In this document: positions 32,074 to 41,512 of the stretch, piece by piece
Numbering within the stretch: the first letter of the stretch is position 1
Layout: each line of letters opens with the position of its first letter
NCBI RefSeq assembly: GCF_017357385.1
Contig: NZ_CP071632.1
Location: forward strand, 3,167,501-3,231,500
DNA: 64,000 nucleotides
Source of the DNA: Rhizobium sp. NZLR1
Lineage (GTDB): Bacteria; Pseudomonadota; Alphaproteobacteria; Rhizobiales; Rhizobiaceae
Direction: 5' to 3'
Made by a program: the position numbers and the translations under genes
Notes under the pieces: model-generated
Database searches by the model: none
The model's input: only the letters and a program-made list of their open reading frames with translations
What the model was told of the DNA's origin: nothing

Positions 32074-33411
32074 TTATTCGGCGGGCTGGAGACCTGCGGC
32101 CGAAATATCCTCACCGGTCTGGCCGCCCAACGCTCTGGCAAGCTGCGCGGTATCCAACTCGTTTTCCCAACGCGCCACGACGATCGTCGCCACGGCATTG
32201 CCGACGAGGTTGGTCAGCGCCCGGCATTCCGACATGAAGCGGTCGATGCCGAGGATGAGCGCCATGCCGGCGACCGGCACGGAGGGCACGACGGAAAGTG
32301 TGGCGGCAAGCGTGATGAAGCCGGCGCCGGTGATACCAGCCGCACCCTTCGAGCTCAGCATCGCGACCAGCAACAGCAGGATCTGGTCACCCCAGGAGAG
32401 ATTGATGCCGGTTGCCTGGGCAATGAACAGGGCCGCCAGCGTCATATAGATGTTGGTGCCATCGAGATTGAAGGAATAGCCGGTCGGGATCACGAGACCG
32501 ACGACCGAGCGCTTACAGCCGGCCTTTTCCATCTTGTTCATCAGCCCCGGAAGTGCGGCCTCCGAAGACGAGGTGCCGAGAACCAGCAGCAGCTCTTCCT
32601 TGATATAGCGCAGCAGCGCCAAGATCGAGAAGCCGTTATAGCGGGCGACGGCGCCGAGAACGACGAGGACGAAGAGCAGCGAGGTGAGGTAGAAGGTGCC
32701 GATCAGCATGGCGAGGTTGGCGATCGATCCGATGCCATACTTGCCGATGGTGAAGGCCATGGCGCCGAAAGCGCCGATCGGGGCGGCCTTCATGAGGATG
32801 GCGACGAGCTTGAAGACCGGAGCCGTCAGGGCATTGAGGAAATTGACGACCTGCTCGCCCTTTTCGCCGACCATAGCCAGCGCGATGCCGAACAGCACCG
32901 AGAAGAACAGCACCTGCAGAATGTCGCCATCGGCAAAAGCGCCGACGATCGTCGTCGGAATGATGTTGGTCAGAAAGCCGACGATGCTCTGCTCGTGCGC
33001 CTTCGAGGCAAAGGTGGCGACGGCGGCGGGATCCAGCGAAGCCGGATCGATGTTCATGCCGGCGCCGGGCTGGACGACATTGGCGACGATCATGCCGATG
33101 ACCAGCGCCAACGTCGAGAAGGTTAGGAAGTACAACATCGCCTTGCCGGCAACGCGGCCGACCTTCTTAAGGTCGCTCATGCCGGCAATGCCGGTCGCTA
33201 CCGTCAGGAAGATGACCGGCGCGATGATCATCTTGACGAGCTTGATGAAGGCATCACCAAGCGGTTTCAGCTGGGCGCCGAGTTCGGGGTAGAAATGGCC
33301 GAGAACGATACCGGCGGCGATGGCCGCAAGAACCTGAACGTAAAGATGGGTGTAAAAGGGCTTCTTTTTGCCCTTGCTGTCTGCGACTGCATCGAATGGT
33401 GCTGCGATCAT
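32074..33411 (-). CDS. dctA: C4-dicarboxylate transporter DctA
   Basis: 445 residues of the DAACS (glutamate/aspartate:cation symporter) family, with eight membrane helices and two re-entrant hairpins. Signature segments: [11 protein letters not shown] (serine-rich hairpin) and [15 protein letters not shown] in the substrate-binding core. It takes up succinate, fumarate and malate with protons, the main carbon source given by legumes to bacteroids, and is essential for nitrogen fixation in rhizobia. ATG 33411 follows AGGAGGATATC. Its promoter is a textbook sigma-54 site (33502-33516) with two DctD-type dyads further upstream, so it should depend on DctB/DctD. Confidence 0.97.
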   Translation of the reverse strand: MIAAPFDAVADSKGKKKPFYTHLYVQVLAAIAAGIVLGHFYPELGAQLKPLGDAFIKLVKMIIAPVIFLTVATGIAGMSDLKKVGRVAGKAMLYFLTFSTLALVIGMIVANVVQPGAGMNIDPASLDPAAVATFASKAHEQSIVGFLTNIIPTTIVGAFADGDILQVLFFSVLFGIALAMVGEKGEQVVNFLNALTAPVFKLVAILMKAAPIGAFGAMAFTIGKYGIGSIANLAMLIGTFYLTSLLFVLVVLGAVARYNGFSILALLRYIKEELLLVLGTSSSEAALPGLMNKMEKAGCKRSVVGLVIPTGYSFNLDGTNIYMTLAALFIAQATGINLSWGDQILLLLVAMLSSKGAAGITGAGFITLAATLSVVPSVPVAGMALILGIDRFMSECRALTNLVGNAVATIVVARWENELDTAQLARALGGQTGEDISAAGLQPAE

Positions 33412-33501
33412 GATATCCTCCTATGGCTCGTCCGGAACGAACTCCGGCCTCCCGAGCCTTCGCTTCAATCCAACAGCTCAGCCGTTGTTGCCATTTTCTT
33501 C

Positions 33502-33516
33502 GCAATCACCGTGCCA
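33502..33516 (-). promoter_or_regulatory. Sigma-54 promoter of dctA (-24/-12)
   Basis: Minus-strand TGGCACG-GTGA-TTGC, a perfect match to the RpoN consensus TGGCACG-N4-TTGC, about 90 bases upstream of the dctA start. It is oriented toward dctA and implies RpoN- and DctD-dependent transcription. Confidence 0.93.
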
Positions 33517-33589
33517 GTTTCGAGTTTTTTTATAACCTTTTGATTTTTTTAAATAAAAATTTCAGGAGGCCCGGCGCACTCATGGACAA

Positions 33590-33638
33590 ATGCGGAAATC
33601 CGCACAAATCCATTTGCATCCAGTGCAGAAAAATGCAC
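33590..33638. promoter_or_regulatory. Two tandem DctD-type upstream activator dyads
   Basis: Dyad A at 33590-33605 (A-TGCGGA-AA-TCCGCA-C) and dyad B at 33623-33638 (GTGCA-GAAAAA-TGCAC) have the same 16-base outline and centres exactly 33 bases apart, about three helical turns. They lie roughly 75-135 bases upstream of the dctA -24 element, the expected place for the two DctD sites known upstream of rhizobial dctA. Confidence 0.78.
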
Positions 33639-35507
33639 AAATCCGCCATGTCCTTGTCTGTCTCGCAAAGGCTGTGGCCTGCCCTGCCTCTGCACCACCG
33701 CATCCGCCGGATGTGGTGGGCCTATGCGGTGATCGCACTGCTTGCCGTCGTCGCAAGTCTCTGGGCCGGCGGCGAGATCGGCCGGCACCGGGCGGAGGCT
33801 GCCCTTGAGGAACAGGCCCGCATGGATGCGAGGCTGAATGCGGCTTTGCTGCGCACCGTTCTTGAGAAATACCGGGCCCTGCCCTTCGTGCTGTCGCAGG
33901 ACGCTGCACTCGCCGCGGCACTGGCGGGAAACGATGCCGGCACGTTCGAGCGGCTCAGTCAGAAGCTGGAAAAGCTGGCGGCGGGCACGAAGGCTGCCGT
34001 CATCTATGTCATCGACAAGGACGGCATGGCTGTTTCGGCCAGCAACTGGCGCGAACCGACGAGTTTCGTCGGCAATGATTACCGCTTCCGGGAGTATTTT
34101 CGAGGCGCGGCCGAAAGAGGACAGGCCGAGCACTTCGCGCTCGGCACGGTCAGCAAAAAACCGGGTCTCTATATCTCCCAGCGGATTTCGAGCAGCAATG
34201 GCCTGCTGGGTGTCGTTGTGGTCAAGGTCGAATTCGACGACGTCGAGGCGGATTGGAATGCCTCGAACACCCCGTCCTACGTCGTTGACGAGCGCGGCAT
34301 TGTTCTGATCACCAGTATTCCATCATGGCGGTTCATGACGATCGGTCGGATCGCCGAAGACCGGTTGACCGCGATCCGCGAAAGCCTTCAATTCGGCGCT
34401 GCACCGCTTCAGCCCCTGCCGCTGGATTTCGTCCGGAACCTCGGCGACGGCCTTGATGTCGCTGAGATCGTCATGCCCGGCGATGCCGGAAAAACCAGGT
34501 TTCTCGATGTCGGGATGCCGGTTCCTGCAACCGGCTGGCAGCTGCAGCATCTCGTGGCGCTTGGGCCATCCATCGATGCGGGAATTCGCGAAGCCCGTAT
34601 GCTGGCCTTGCTCATACTCTTGCCGCTGCTGGCGGGAGCAGCGTTTCTGCTGCGCCGGCGCCATGCGATCACCTTGCGGATTTTCGGAGAACAGCAGGCG
34701 CGAGAGGAGTTGGAACGGCGCGTCGCCGAGCGGACCCTGGATCTCAGCCAGGCGCGCGATCGGCTGCAGGCTGAAATCATCGGCCATAAGAGCACCGAAC
34801 AGCGGCTGCAGGCCGTGCAGCAGGATCTGGTGCAGGCCAACCGGCTGGCAATTCTCGGTCAGGTGGCCGCCGGCGTCGCTCATGAGATCAACCAGCCGGT
34901 GGCGACCATCCGTGCCTATGCGGACAACGCCCGCACCTTCCTCGCTCGCGGGCAGGCCGCACCTGCCGGTGAAAATCTCGAAAGCATCGCGGCTTTGACG
35001 GAGCGCATAGGTTCGATCACCGAGGAGCTGAAGAGTTTTGCCCGAAAGGGTCGCGGCAGCGCCGAGCCCACAGGATTGAAGGATGTGATCGAGGGCGCGG
35101 TGATGCTGTTGCGCAGCCGGTTTGCCGGTCGCATGGATACGCTCGACATCGACCTGCCGCCGGCCGAACTGCGGGTCATGGGAAACCGCATCCGTCTCGA
35201 GCAGGTGCTCATCAATCTGCTTCAGAACGCCCTGGAGGCGGTGGCGCCGAAGGCCGGAGAGGGTCGTGTCGAGGTCAGGACATCAGCCGATGCAGACATG
35301 GTAACGGTGACGGTCGCCGACAACGGCCCCGGTATTCCGCCGGATATCCGCAAGGGCCTGTTCACGCCGTTCAATACCTCGAAGGAAAGCGGTCTCGGCC
35401 TGGGGCTGGTCATCTCCAAGGATATTGTCGGCGATTACGGCGGCCGGATGGAGGTCGCCAGCGACAGCAGTGGAACCCGGTTCATCGTTCATCTGAGGAA
35501 GGCTTGA
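33633..35507 (+). CDS. dctB: C4-dicarboxylate sensor histidine kinase DctB
   Basis: 624 residues from ATG 33633; R. leguminosarum DctB is recalled as about 622. An in-frame ATG at 33582 (641 residues) has AGGAGG 12 bases upstream, but that start would place the DctD sites inside the gene; ATG 33648 is a third option. Order: membrane helix ([20 protein letters not shown]), periplasmic double-PAS-like sensor domain that binds C4-dicarboxylates, second helix ([17 protein letters not shown]), coiled coil, HisKA with the phospho-His in GVAHEINQP, and an ATPase domain ([28 protein letters not shown]). It phosphorylates DctD, encoded five bases downstream. Confidence 0.95.
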   Translation: MHKSAMSLSVSQRLWPALPLHHRIRRMWWAYAVIALLAVVASLWAGGEIGRHRAEAALEEQARMDARLNAALLRTVLEKYRALPFVLSQDAALAAALAGNDAGTFERLSQKLEKLAAGTKAAVIYVIDKDGMAVSASNWREPTSFVGNDYRFREYFRGAAERGQAEHFALGTVSKKPGLYISQRISSSNGLLGVVVVKVEFDDVEADWNASNTPSYVVDERGIVLITSIPSWRFMTIGRIAEDRLTAIRESLQFGAAPLQPLPLDFVRNLGDGLDVAEIVMPGDAGKTRFLDVGMPVPATGWQLQHLVALGPSIDAGIREARMLALLILLPLLAGAAFLLRRRHAITLRIFGEQQAREELERRVAERTLDLSQARDRLQAEIIGHKSTEQRLQAVQQDLVQANRLAILGQVAAGVAHEINQPVATIRAYADNARTFLARGQAAPAGENLESIAALTERIGSITEELKSFARKGRGSAEPTGLKDVIEGAVMLLRSRFAGRMDTLDIDLPPAELRVMGNRIRLEQVLINLLQNALEAVAPKAGEGRVEVRTSADADMVTVTVADNGPGIPPDIRKGLFTPFNTSKESGLGLGLVISKDIVGDYGGRMEVASDSSGTRFIVHLRKA

Positions 35508-35511
35508 GGTC

Positions 35512-36855
35512 ATGGCCACAATGATGCCCGTTGCCCTGATCGACGACGACAAGGATCTGCGCCGCGCCACCGCCCAGACGCTCGAACTCGCCGGATTCTC
35601 CGTTTTCGCCTATGAGGGAGCGAAGGCCGCGCTGGCCGACCTGTCAGCCGACTTTGCCGGCTCCATCGTCACCGATATCCGCATGCCGGAGATCGACGGG
35701 CTGCAACTCTTCGCCACGCTGCAGACCATGGATGTTGACCTGCCGGTGATCCTGATGACAGGACACGGCGATATTCCGATGGCGGTTCAGGCAATCCAAG
35801 ACGGTGCTTATGACTTCATCGCCAAGCCCTTCGCAGCCGATCGGCTCGTCCAAAGCGTTCGTCGCGCCAGCGAGAAGCGGCGGCTTATCCTGGAAAACCG
35901 CATGCTGCGCAAAGCTGCCGAGGATGCGCAGGAGAATTCGCCGCTGATCGGCCAGACGCCTGTCATGGAAAATTTGAGAAGAATTCTTCGCCACATCGCC
36001 GATACCGATGTCGACGTGCTTGTTGCCGGCGAGACGGGCAGCGGCAAGGAAGTGGTTGCTCAGATCCTGCATCAGTGGAGCCACCGCCGGAAGGGCAATT
36101 TCGTGGCGCTGAACTGCGGCGCCCTGCCCGAAACCGTCATCGAAAGCGAGTTGTTCGGCCACGAGGCCGGCGCCTTTACCGGCGCCCAAAAGCGCCGCAC
36201 CGGCCGCATCGAACATGCAGGCGGCGGCACGCTTTTCCTCGACGAGATCGAGAGCATGCCTGTTGCCACGCAGGTCAAGATGTTGAGGGTGCTGGAGATG
36301 CGCGAGATCACGCCGCTCGGCACCAATGAGGTACGCCCGGTCGATCTGCGCGTCGTCGCGGCTGCCAAGATCGACCTCGGGGATCCCGCTGTGCGGGGGG
36401 AATTTCGCGAGGATCTCTATTACAGGCTGAATGTCGTGACGATCTCCATTCCGCCGCTGCGAGAACGCCGCGACGACATTCCGCTGCTGTTTTCCCACTT
36501 CGCCGCCCGCGCCGCAGAACGCTTTCGCCGTGATGTCCCGCCACTTTCAGAGGGAGTGCGGCGACATCTCGCCTCGCATTCGTGGCCGGGCAATGTCCGC
36601 GAACTTTCGCATTATGCCGAACGCGTCGTGCTTGGCGTCGAAGGTGGAGCGCCGGCGGCCACTCCGCAGCCGACGGACGCCACGCTTCCCGAACGGCTGG
36701 AACGGTACGAGGCGGAGATCATCCGCGACGCGCTGTCGGCCAATGATGGCGACGTGCGTCGCACCATCGAGGCACTCGGCATTCCGAGAAAGACGTTCTA
36801 CGACAAGCTTCAGCGCCACGGTATCAACCGGGGTGGCTATGCCGCTCGCAAATAA
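35512..36855 (+). CDS. dctD: Sigma-54-dependent response regulator DctD
   Basis: 447 residues. Receiver domain with phospho-acceptor D55 (IVTDIRMPE) and K105, then an AAA+ domain with Walker A GETGSGKE at 173-180 and the sigma-54 contact loop GAFTGA at 220-225, then a Fis-type helix-turn-helix at the C terminus ([20 protein letters not shown]). When phosphorylated by DctB it binds upstream dyads and drives open-complex formation at the dctA promoter. It begins four bases after the dctB stop. Confidence 0.97.
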   Translation: MATMMPVALIDDDKDLRRATAQTLELAGFSVFAYEGAKAALADLSADFAGSIVTDIRMPEIDGLQLFATLQTMDVDLPVILMTGHGDIPMAVQAIQDGAYDFIAKPFAADRLVQSVRRASEKRRLILENRMLRKAAEDAQENSPLIGQTPVMENLRRILRHIADTDVDVLVAGETGSGKEVVAQILHQWSHRRKGNFVALNCGALPETVIESELFGHEAGAFTGAQKRRTGRIEHAGGGTLFLDEIESMPVATQVKMLRVLEMREITPLGTNEVRPVDLRVVAAAKIDLGDPAVRGEFREDLYYRLNVVTISIPPLRERRDDIPLLFSHFAARAAERFRRDVPPLSEGVRRHLASHSWPGNVRELSHYAERVVLGVEGGAPAATPQPTDATLPERLERYEAEIIRDALSANDGDVRRTIEALGIPRKTFYDKLQRHGINRGGYAARK

Positions 36856-36879
36856 GCGGGAATAAAGTCCGACGTCGCG

Positions 36880-37347
36880 TCAGACTTCCACCAGCCCGAG
36901 CTTCTTCACCTGCCGGATCGTCAGCATGGTGCGCACGGTGTCGACGTGTTCGTTCGCGGTCAGAACCTCGATGACGAAATCTTGGAAGCGGGTGAGGTTC
37001 TCGGCCACGCAATGCAGCAGGAAATCGCTGTCGCCCGAGACCATCCAGGCCTGGCGCACCAGCGGCCATTCGGTGGTGGCGGCGGCGAAGGCCTTGAGAT
37101 TGCCTTCCGACTGGTGCTTGAGGCCGACCATGCAAAAAGCGACGAGGTCGAAGCCGAGCCGCGGGCTGTTCAGCATCGCGTGGTAACCCTCGATGATGCC
37201 CGCTTCCTCGAGCTTGCGCACCCGGCGCAGGCATGGCGGCGCCGAGATGCCGACGCGATCGGCAAGCTCCACATTGGTCATGCGGCCGTCGGCCTGCAGC
37301 TCCCGGAGGATCTTTATGTCGATGACGTCGAGTTCGGCGCGACCCAC
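36880..37347 (-). CDS. Lrp/AsnC-family transcriptional regulator
   Basis: 155 residues from GTG 37347 (VGRAELDVIDIKILREL), the typical Lrp length; the frame is open far upstream but that part is antisense to trxB. N-terminal helix-turn-helix (MTNVELADRVGISAPPCLRRVRKLEEAGII) and a C-terminal RAM ligand-binding domain. Members respond to amino acids. AAAGGCAATGAT precedes the GTG. It is divergent from trxB, and an lrp-like gene next to trxB-lsrB is also known in Sinorhizobium. The regulated genes are unknown. Confidence 0.93.
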   Translation of the reverse strand: MGRAELDVIDIKILRELQADGRMTNVELADRVGISAPPCLRRVRKLEEAGIIEGYHAMLNSPRLGFDLVAFCMVGLKHQSEGNLKAFAAATTEWPLVRQAWMVSGDSDFLLHCVAENLTRFQDFVIEVLTANEHVDTVRTMLTIRQVKKLGLVEV

Positions 37348-37478
37348 ATCATTGCCTTTCTTTAATTCTCCGCGGGGAGCTTCTATATAAAGCGGCGGAA
37401 TACGCAAGAATGTTTCACGCCGATGGCGGATTCTTGCACATCCGGGCGATTTGCCTTGTTGGTAACGCAAGGCTGCCC

Positions 37479-37507
37479 TTGAATAAAAGCATTGGACGTT
37501 CATAAAT
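37479..37507 (+). promoter_or_regulatory. Candidate trxB promoter
   Basis: TTGAAT (37479-37484), 17 bases, ATAAAT (37502-37507), about 70 bases upstream of the trxB start. It fits the rhizobial housekeeping pattern CTTGAC-N17-CTATAT moderately well, including a C before the TTGA. Confidence 0.45.
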
Positions 37508-37578
37508 GGCCCATGGACCGCGAAACGGCCGCAATCGCCACTTAGCCGCCGCCATCCTGCCAGTCGAAAGGAAATGAC

Positions 37579-38553
37579 ATGCCCGCCCGCCACACCAAGG
37601 TGCTCATCATCGGTTCCGGACCCGCAGGCTATACCGCCGCGGTCTATGCCGCGCGCGCCATGCTGAAACCGGTTCTGATCGCCGGTCTCGAACAGGGCGG
37701 CCAGCTGATGATCACCACCGATGTGGAGAATTATCCGGGCTTTGCCGATCCGATCCAGGGTCCCTGGCTGATGGAACAGATGCTGCAGCAGGCAAAACAT
37801 GTCGGCGCCGAGATCGTCAACGACGTCGTGACCGAAGTCGACATGAACCAGCGTCCCTTCGTCGCCCGCACCGACAGCGGCCAGGTCTGGACCGCTGATA
37901 CGCTGATCATCGCCACCGGCGCCAAGGCCAAGTGGCTCGGCATCGAGAGCGAGCAGCATTTCCAGGGCTTCGGCGTTTCGGCTTGCGCCACCTGCGACGG
38001 TTTCTTCTATCGCAACAAGGATGTGATCGTGGTCGGCGGCGGCAACAGCGCGGTCGAGGAGGCGCTTTATCTCTCCAACATCGCCAAGTCGGTGACATTG
38101 GTTCACCGCCGCGACTTTTTCCGGGCCGAGAAGATCCTACAGGAACGCCTGTTCTCCAAGGATAATATCAAGGTGCTGTGGAACACCGAAGTGGCCGAAA
38201 TCACCGGCACGCCGGCCAAGCCGCCGATGCCGCAATCTGTCTCCGGCGCGCGCCTGCGTGACGTCAGGACCGGCGCGATCACCGAGATGGTGGTCGACGG
38301 CGTCTTCGTTGCCATCGGCCATGCGCCGGCAACCGAGCTCTTCAAGGACAAACTGAAGCTGAAGGACAATGGTTATCTCTGGACCGCGCCTGATTCGACC
38401 GCGACCAGCCTGGAGGGGGTCTATGCCGCCGGCGACGTGACCGACGATACGTTCCGCCAGGCGATCACTGCCGCCGGCCTGGGGTGCATGGCAGCGCTTG
38501 AAGCCGAGCGATACCTGACGGGCCACATGCCCGTCGCCGTGGCCGCGGAGTAA
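37579..38553 (+). CDS. trxB: Thioredoxin-disulfide reductase
   Basis: 324 residues. FAD-binding GSGPAGYTAA near 13-22, redox pair C136-A-T-C139 (ACATCDGFFYR), NADPH-binding GGGNSAVEEA, and the C-terminal FAD motif YAAGDVTDDTFRQ. It reduces thioredoxin with NADPH in the cytoplasm. GAAAGGAAATGAC precedes the ATG. lsrB follows 22 bases later, probably on the same transcript. Confidence 0.97.
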   Translation: MPARHTKVLIIGSGPAGYTAAVYAARAMLKPVLIAGLEQGGQLMITTDVENYPGFADPIQGPWLMEQMLQQAKHVGAEIVNDVVTEVDMNQRPFVARTDSGQVWTADTLIIATGAKAKWLGIESEQHFQGFGVSACATCDGFFYRNKDVIVVGGGNSAVEEALYLSNIAKSVTLVHRRDFFRAEKILQERLFSKDNIKVLWNTEVAEITGTPAKPPMPQSVSGARLRDVRTGAITEMVVDGVFVAIGHAPATELFKDKLKLKDNGYLWTAPDSTATSLEGVYAAGDVTDDTFRQAITAAGLGCMAALEAERYLTGHMPVAVAAE

Positions 38554-38575
38554 GATCGGCATGAGGGGTGGGGGA

Positions 38576-39472
38576 ATGCCATTGGATTGGGACAAGCTGC
38601 GTATTTTTCACGCAGCTGCCGAGGCGGGTTCGTTCACGCACGCGGCGGACAAACTGCATCTGTCCCAATCCGCCATCAGCCGCCAGGTCAGCGCGCTGGA
38701 GCAGGATGTCGGCACCAAGCTGTTTCATCGCCATGCGCGCGGCCTGATCCTGACGGAACAGGGTGAGCTGCTGTACCGCACTGCCCATGACGTGCTGCTG
38801 AAGCTTGAAACGGTGAAGATGCAGCTCACCGAGACCAATGAGACGCCGTCCGGCAAGCTGCGCGTCACCACGACGGTCGGCCTCGGGCAAGGCTGGCTGA
38901 CCGACAAGATCCAGGAATTCCTGCAGCTCTATCCCGACGTACAGATCCAGCTGATCCTCGACAATGAGGAAGTAGACGTGAACATGCGCCATGCCGACTG
39001 CGCAATCCGCCTGCGCCAGCCGCAGCAATCCGACCTCATCCAGCGCAAACTGTTCACTGTGCACATGCACGTCTATGCGGCCCCCTCCTACATCAATCGC
39101 CATGGCGAGCCGCAGAAGATCGAGGATCTCGACAATCACCGCATCATCACTTTCGGCGAGCCGGCACCGAGTTACCTGCTCGACGTCAACTGGCTGGAGG
39201 TCGCCGGCCGCTCGTCAGACAACAAGCGTATCCCGCATCTGCAGATCAACAGCCAGACCTCGATCAAGCGTGCCGCCCTCCTCGGCATCGGTGTCGCCTG
39301 CCTGCCGGATTACATCGTCGGCCGCGACCCAGGCCTGATTCAGTTGGCGATCAATGCCGACGTTCCCTCCTTCGACACCTATTTCTGCTATCCCGACGAG
39401 ATCAAGAACGCCGCCAAGCTGAAAGCTTTTCGCGATTTCATCGTCAGCAAGGCCAGAAACTGGAACTTTTGA
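38576..39472 (+). CDS. lsrB: LysR-type regulator LsrB
   Basis: 298 residues from ATG 38576, which has GGGGTGGGGGA just upstream; ATG 38561 would add five residues. N-terminal LysR helix-turn-helix (FTHAADKLHLSQSAISRQVSALE) and a substrate-binding-protein-like effector domain with cysteines at 142, 242 and 271. In S. meliloti the LysR gene after trxB is lsrB, a redox-responsive activator of glutathione, LPS and symbiosis genes; assignment here is by order (trxB-lsrB-AbcR-arsR) and pattern. The cysteines would be candidates for redox sensing. Confidence 0.9.
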   Translation: MPLDWDKLRIFHAAAEAGSFTHAADKLHLSQSAISRQVSALEQDVGTKLFHRHARGLILTEQGELLYRTAHDVLLKLETVKMQLTETNETPSGKLRVTTTVGLGQGWLTDKIQEFLQLYPDVQIQLILDNEEVDVNMRHADCAIRLRQPQQSDLIQRKLFTVHMHVYAAPSYINRHGEPQKIEDLDNHRIITFGEPAPSYLLDVNWLEVAGRSSDNKRIPHLQINSQTSIKRAALLGIGVACLPDYIVGRDPGLIQLAINADVPSFDTYFCYPDEIKNAAKLKAFRDFIVSKARNWNF

Positions 39473-39537
39473 GCCAGATTTATAGAGTGATTTCCATACT
39501 ATGCGGAATGCGCATAACTGGCATGCACAAATAAGGG

Positions 39538-39566
39538 TTGCCGTTTGCACATTAAACCACCATATC
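39538..39566 (+). promoter_or_regulatory. Promoter of AbcR sRNA copy 1
   Basis: TTGCCG (39538-39543), 17 bases, CATATC (39561-39566), about seven bases before the inferred RNA start at 39573. The same spacing and the same -10 hexamer occur upstream of copy 2. Confidence 0.65.
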
Positions 39567-39572
39567 GCTTAT

Positions 39573-39689
39573 AGCTGATGCACACGGTGGCTTTTCCTCC
39601 CAGTTCCACCGCATTAGCTGTTCCCCTCTGGAGGTTTTTGACCTTCACACTTATAAAGGGCCCTGGTTTTCCAGTGGCCCTCTTTTTTT
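39573..39689 (+). ncRNA. abcR1: AbcR-family trans-acting sRNA (alpha-r15), copy 1
   Basis: About 117 nt, start inferred from the promoter. It has the alpha-r15 features: an exposed CTCCCAG segment (39597-39603), the conserved core CCGCATTAGCTGTTCCCCTC followed by TGGAGG, and a Rho-independent terminator AGGGCCCTGG-TTTT-CCAGTGGCCCT with seven or more T. AbcR RNAs bind Hfq and silence ABC transporter mRNAs by pairing CU-rich loops to the ribosome binding site. Location between lsrB and an ArsR gene is exactly where the tandem AbcR RNAs lie in Sinorhizobium and Agrobacterium. Which copy equals AbcR1 or AbcR2 elsewhere is not determined. Confidence 0.9.
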
Positions 39690-39761
39690 GCCTTGCCTCC
39701 TCGGGAAATGCCGCACCGCAAAAAATTTGTGCGGCGCATAGCAGATATGCACAAAAAAGCA

Positions 39762-39790
39762 TTGAAACCTGCCCAAGGAAGCACCATATC
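39762..39790 (+). promoter_or_regulatory. Promoter of AbcR sRNA copy 2
   Basis: TTGAAA (39762-39767), 17 bases, CATATC (39785-39790), about seven bases before the inferred start at 39797. The -35 is nearer consensus than that of copy 1. Confidence 0.7.
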
Positions 39791-39796
39791 CCTCTC

Positions 39797-39911
39797 AGCT
39801 GATGCATCTTGTGGTTTCTCTCCCAGTACCACCGCATTAGCTGTTCCCCTCTGGAGGTTTTTGACCTTCACAATTATAAGGGCCCTGGTTTTCCGGTGGC
39901 CCTCTTTTTTT
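39797..39911 (+). ncRNA. abcR2: AbcR-family trans-acting sRNA (alpha-r15), copy 2
   Basis: About 115 nt, a tandem homologue of copy 1: the stretch from CCACCGCATTAGCTG through the terminator is nearly identical, while the 5' third differs (CATCTTGTGGTTTCT against CACACGGTGGCTTTT). CTCCCA lies at 39820-39825. The terminator is AGGGCCCTGG-TTTT-CCGGTGGCCCT plus a T-run. Each copy has its own promoter and terminator, so they can be expressed separately, as reported for relatives where one copy responds to growth and the other to stress. Confidence 0.9.
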
Positions 39912-40025
39912 GCCCAAAATTTACCCAATCCATAAAACTCGCCGCCTCACGCCTCCGTGATTTGCATATCGACGTCCAACGATCGATATATCGATAGAAC
40001 ACGATTTATAGTTCGGTGAATAACG

Positions 40026-40319
40026 ATGGAAAAAGACGAGATCATCAAGGCACTCGCCCATCCGACCCGGATGGAAATTCTGAACTGGCTGAAAAATCCA
40101 GAGCAACATTTCCCCTCGCAGGAGCATCCTTTCGAAATGGGCGTCTGCGCCAGCCAATTCGAGCGCTGCGGCCTGTCGCAATCGACGGTCTCGGCCCATT
40201 TGGGAACGCTGCACCGCGCCGGCCTCGTAAGCACCAAACGTGTGGGACAGTGGATCTTCTACAAACGCAACGAAGAAACGATCGCCGCCTTCCTGAAGCA
40301 ACTGACGCAGGACCTTTAG
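40026..40319 (+). CDS. ArsR-family (HTH) transcriptional regulator
   Basis: 97 residues, a single winged helix: MEKDEIIKALAHPTRMEIL, then CGLSQSTVSAHLGTLHRAGLV as the recognition helix, and a wing KRVGQWIFYKRNEE. It lacks the classic metal-binding ELCVCDL motif; two cysteines (C41, C48) could still be redox- or metal-sensing. The MFS pump gene starts two bases after its stop, so it probably represses that pump. In Sinorhizobium an ArsR-type gene follows the AbcR RNAs too. Confidence 0.9.
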   Translation: MEKDEIIKALAHPTRMEILNWLKNPEQHFPSQEHPFEMGVCASQFERCGLSQSTVSAHLGTLHRAGLVSTKRVGQWIFYKRNEETIAAFLKQLTQDL

Positions 40320-40320
40320 A

Positions 40321-41487
40321 ATGCCCCTCGCCCTCCTCGTTCTCGCCTTGAGCTCGTTTGCGATAGGCACCACCGAATTCGTCATCATGGGTCTTTTGCC
40401 CGAGGTCGCCGCCGATCTCTCGGTCAGTATCCCGCAGGCCGGATGGCTGGTGACCGGTTATGCGCTGGCGGTGGCCATCGGCGCCCCGGTAATGGCTGTT
40501 TCGACTGCGAAGCTGAAGCGCCGCACCGCCCTGATCGCGCTGATGGCCTTCTTCATCGCCGGCAACCTGCTCTGCGCGCTGGCGAGCGACTACTGGGTGC
40601 TGATGATCGCCCGCGTCGTGACCGCGCTTTGCCACGGCGCCTTCTTCGGCATCGGTTCGGTCGTTGCCGCCGGGCTCGTCGCCGAAGACCGCAAGGCCCG
40701 CGCAGTCGCACTGATGTTTACCGGCCTGACGCTTGCCAACGTTCTCGGCGTACCGCTCGGCACCGCAATCGGCCAAGCCTATGGCTGGCGCGCCACCTTT
40801 GGGGTCGTCACCGTCATCGGCGTCGTCACCATTCTCGGCCTGATCGCCATCCTGCCCAGGGATAAGCAGCAGGAAAACGGCAGTATCCTGCGCGAAATCG
40901 CGGCGCTCAGGAATGGCCGCCTGTGGCTGGCGCTCTCCACCACCGTCTTCTTCGCTGCCTCGATGTTCGCCCTCTTCACCTATCTCGCCCCGTTGCTGCG
41001 CGACGTCACCGGCGTTTCGCCGGAAGGCGTCACCTGGACGCTGTTCCTGATCGGCCTCGGACTGACCATCGGCAATCTCGTCGGCGGCAAACTTGCCGAC
41101 TGGCGTCTTGGCGCGACGCTTGCCGGCGTCTTCGCCGCGATCGCCCTCACCTCGATCGTCTTCAGTTATACGAGCCGCTTCTTTATCCCGGCTGAAATCA
41201 CGCTCTTCCTCTGGGCACTAGCAAGCTTCGCCGCCGTGCCGGCGCTCCAGGTCGGCGTCGTCAGCTTCGGCAAGGACGCCCCGAACCTGGTTTCAACCAT
41301 TAATATCGGCGCCTTCAACACCGGCAATGCACTCGGCGCCTGGGTTGGCGGCCTCGTCATCGATGCCGGCTTCGATCTCACCCGCGTGCCGCTCGCCGCA
41401 GCCCTGATGGCCCTGATCGGCCTCGGCGCGATGGCGCTCACCTATCTCTCCGCCCGGGGCCGAGCCGCCCTCGCCCCCGCTGAGTGA
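40321..41487 (+). CDS. MFS transporter, DHA1 drug:H+ antiporter type
   Basis: 388 residues, twelve membrane helices. The opening LLVLALSSFAIGTTEFVIMGLLPEVAADL is the signature of the AraJ/YdhP/NepI branch of DHA1 (a 'GTTEF.i.GLLP' motif). It is expected to export small organic compounds. It overlaps functionally with the ArsR gene two bases upstream and is followed after 25 bases by an ene-reductase gene, so the three look like one inducible stress/detoxification operon. Confidence 0.93.
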   Translation: MPLALLVLALSSFAIGTTEFVIMGLLPEVAADLSVSIPQAGWLVTGYALAVAIGAPVMAVSTAKLKRRTALIALMAFFIAGNLLCALASDYWVLMIARVVTALCHGAFFGIGSVVAAGLVAEDRKARAVALMFTGLTLANVLGVPLGTAIGQAYGWRATFGVVTVIGVVTILGLIAILPRDKQQENGSILREIAALRNGRLWLALSTTVFFAASMFALFTYLAPLLRDVTGVSPEGVTWTLFLIGLGLTIGNLVGGKLADWRLGATLAGVFAAIALTSIVFSYTSRFFIPAEITLFLWALASFAAVPALQVGVVSFGKDAPNLVSTINIGAFNTGNALGAWVGGLVIDAGFDLTRVPLAAALMALIGLGAMALTYLSARGRAALAPAE

Positions 41488-41512
41488 ACCTCCCGCAAAA
41501 GAAAGGACCATC

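Noticed and set aside
39473..40025. Small open frames across the AbcR region (for example 39578-39802)
   Set aside because: They overlap the terminators and repeated RNA bodies and have no coding signal; the sRNA reading explains the repetition.
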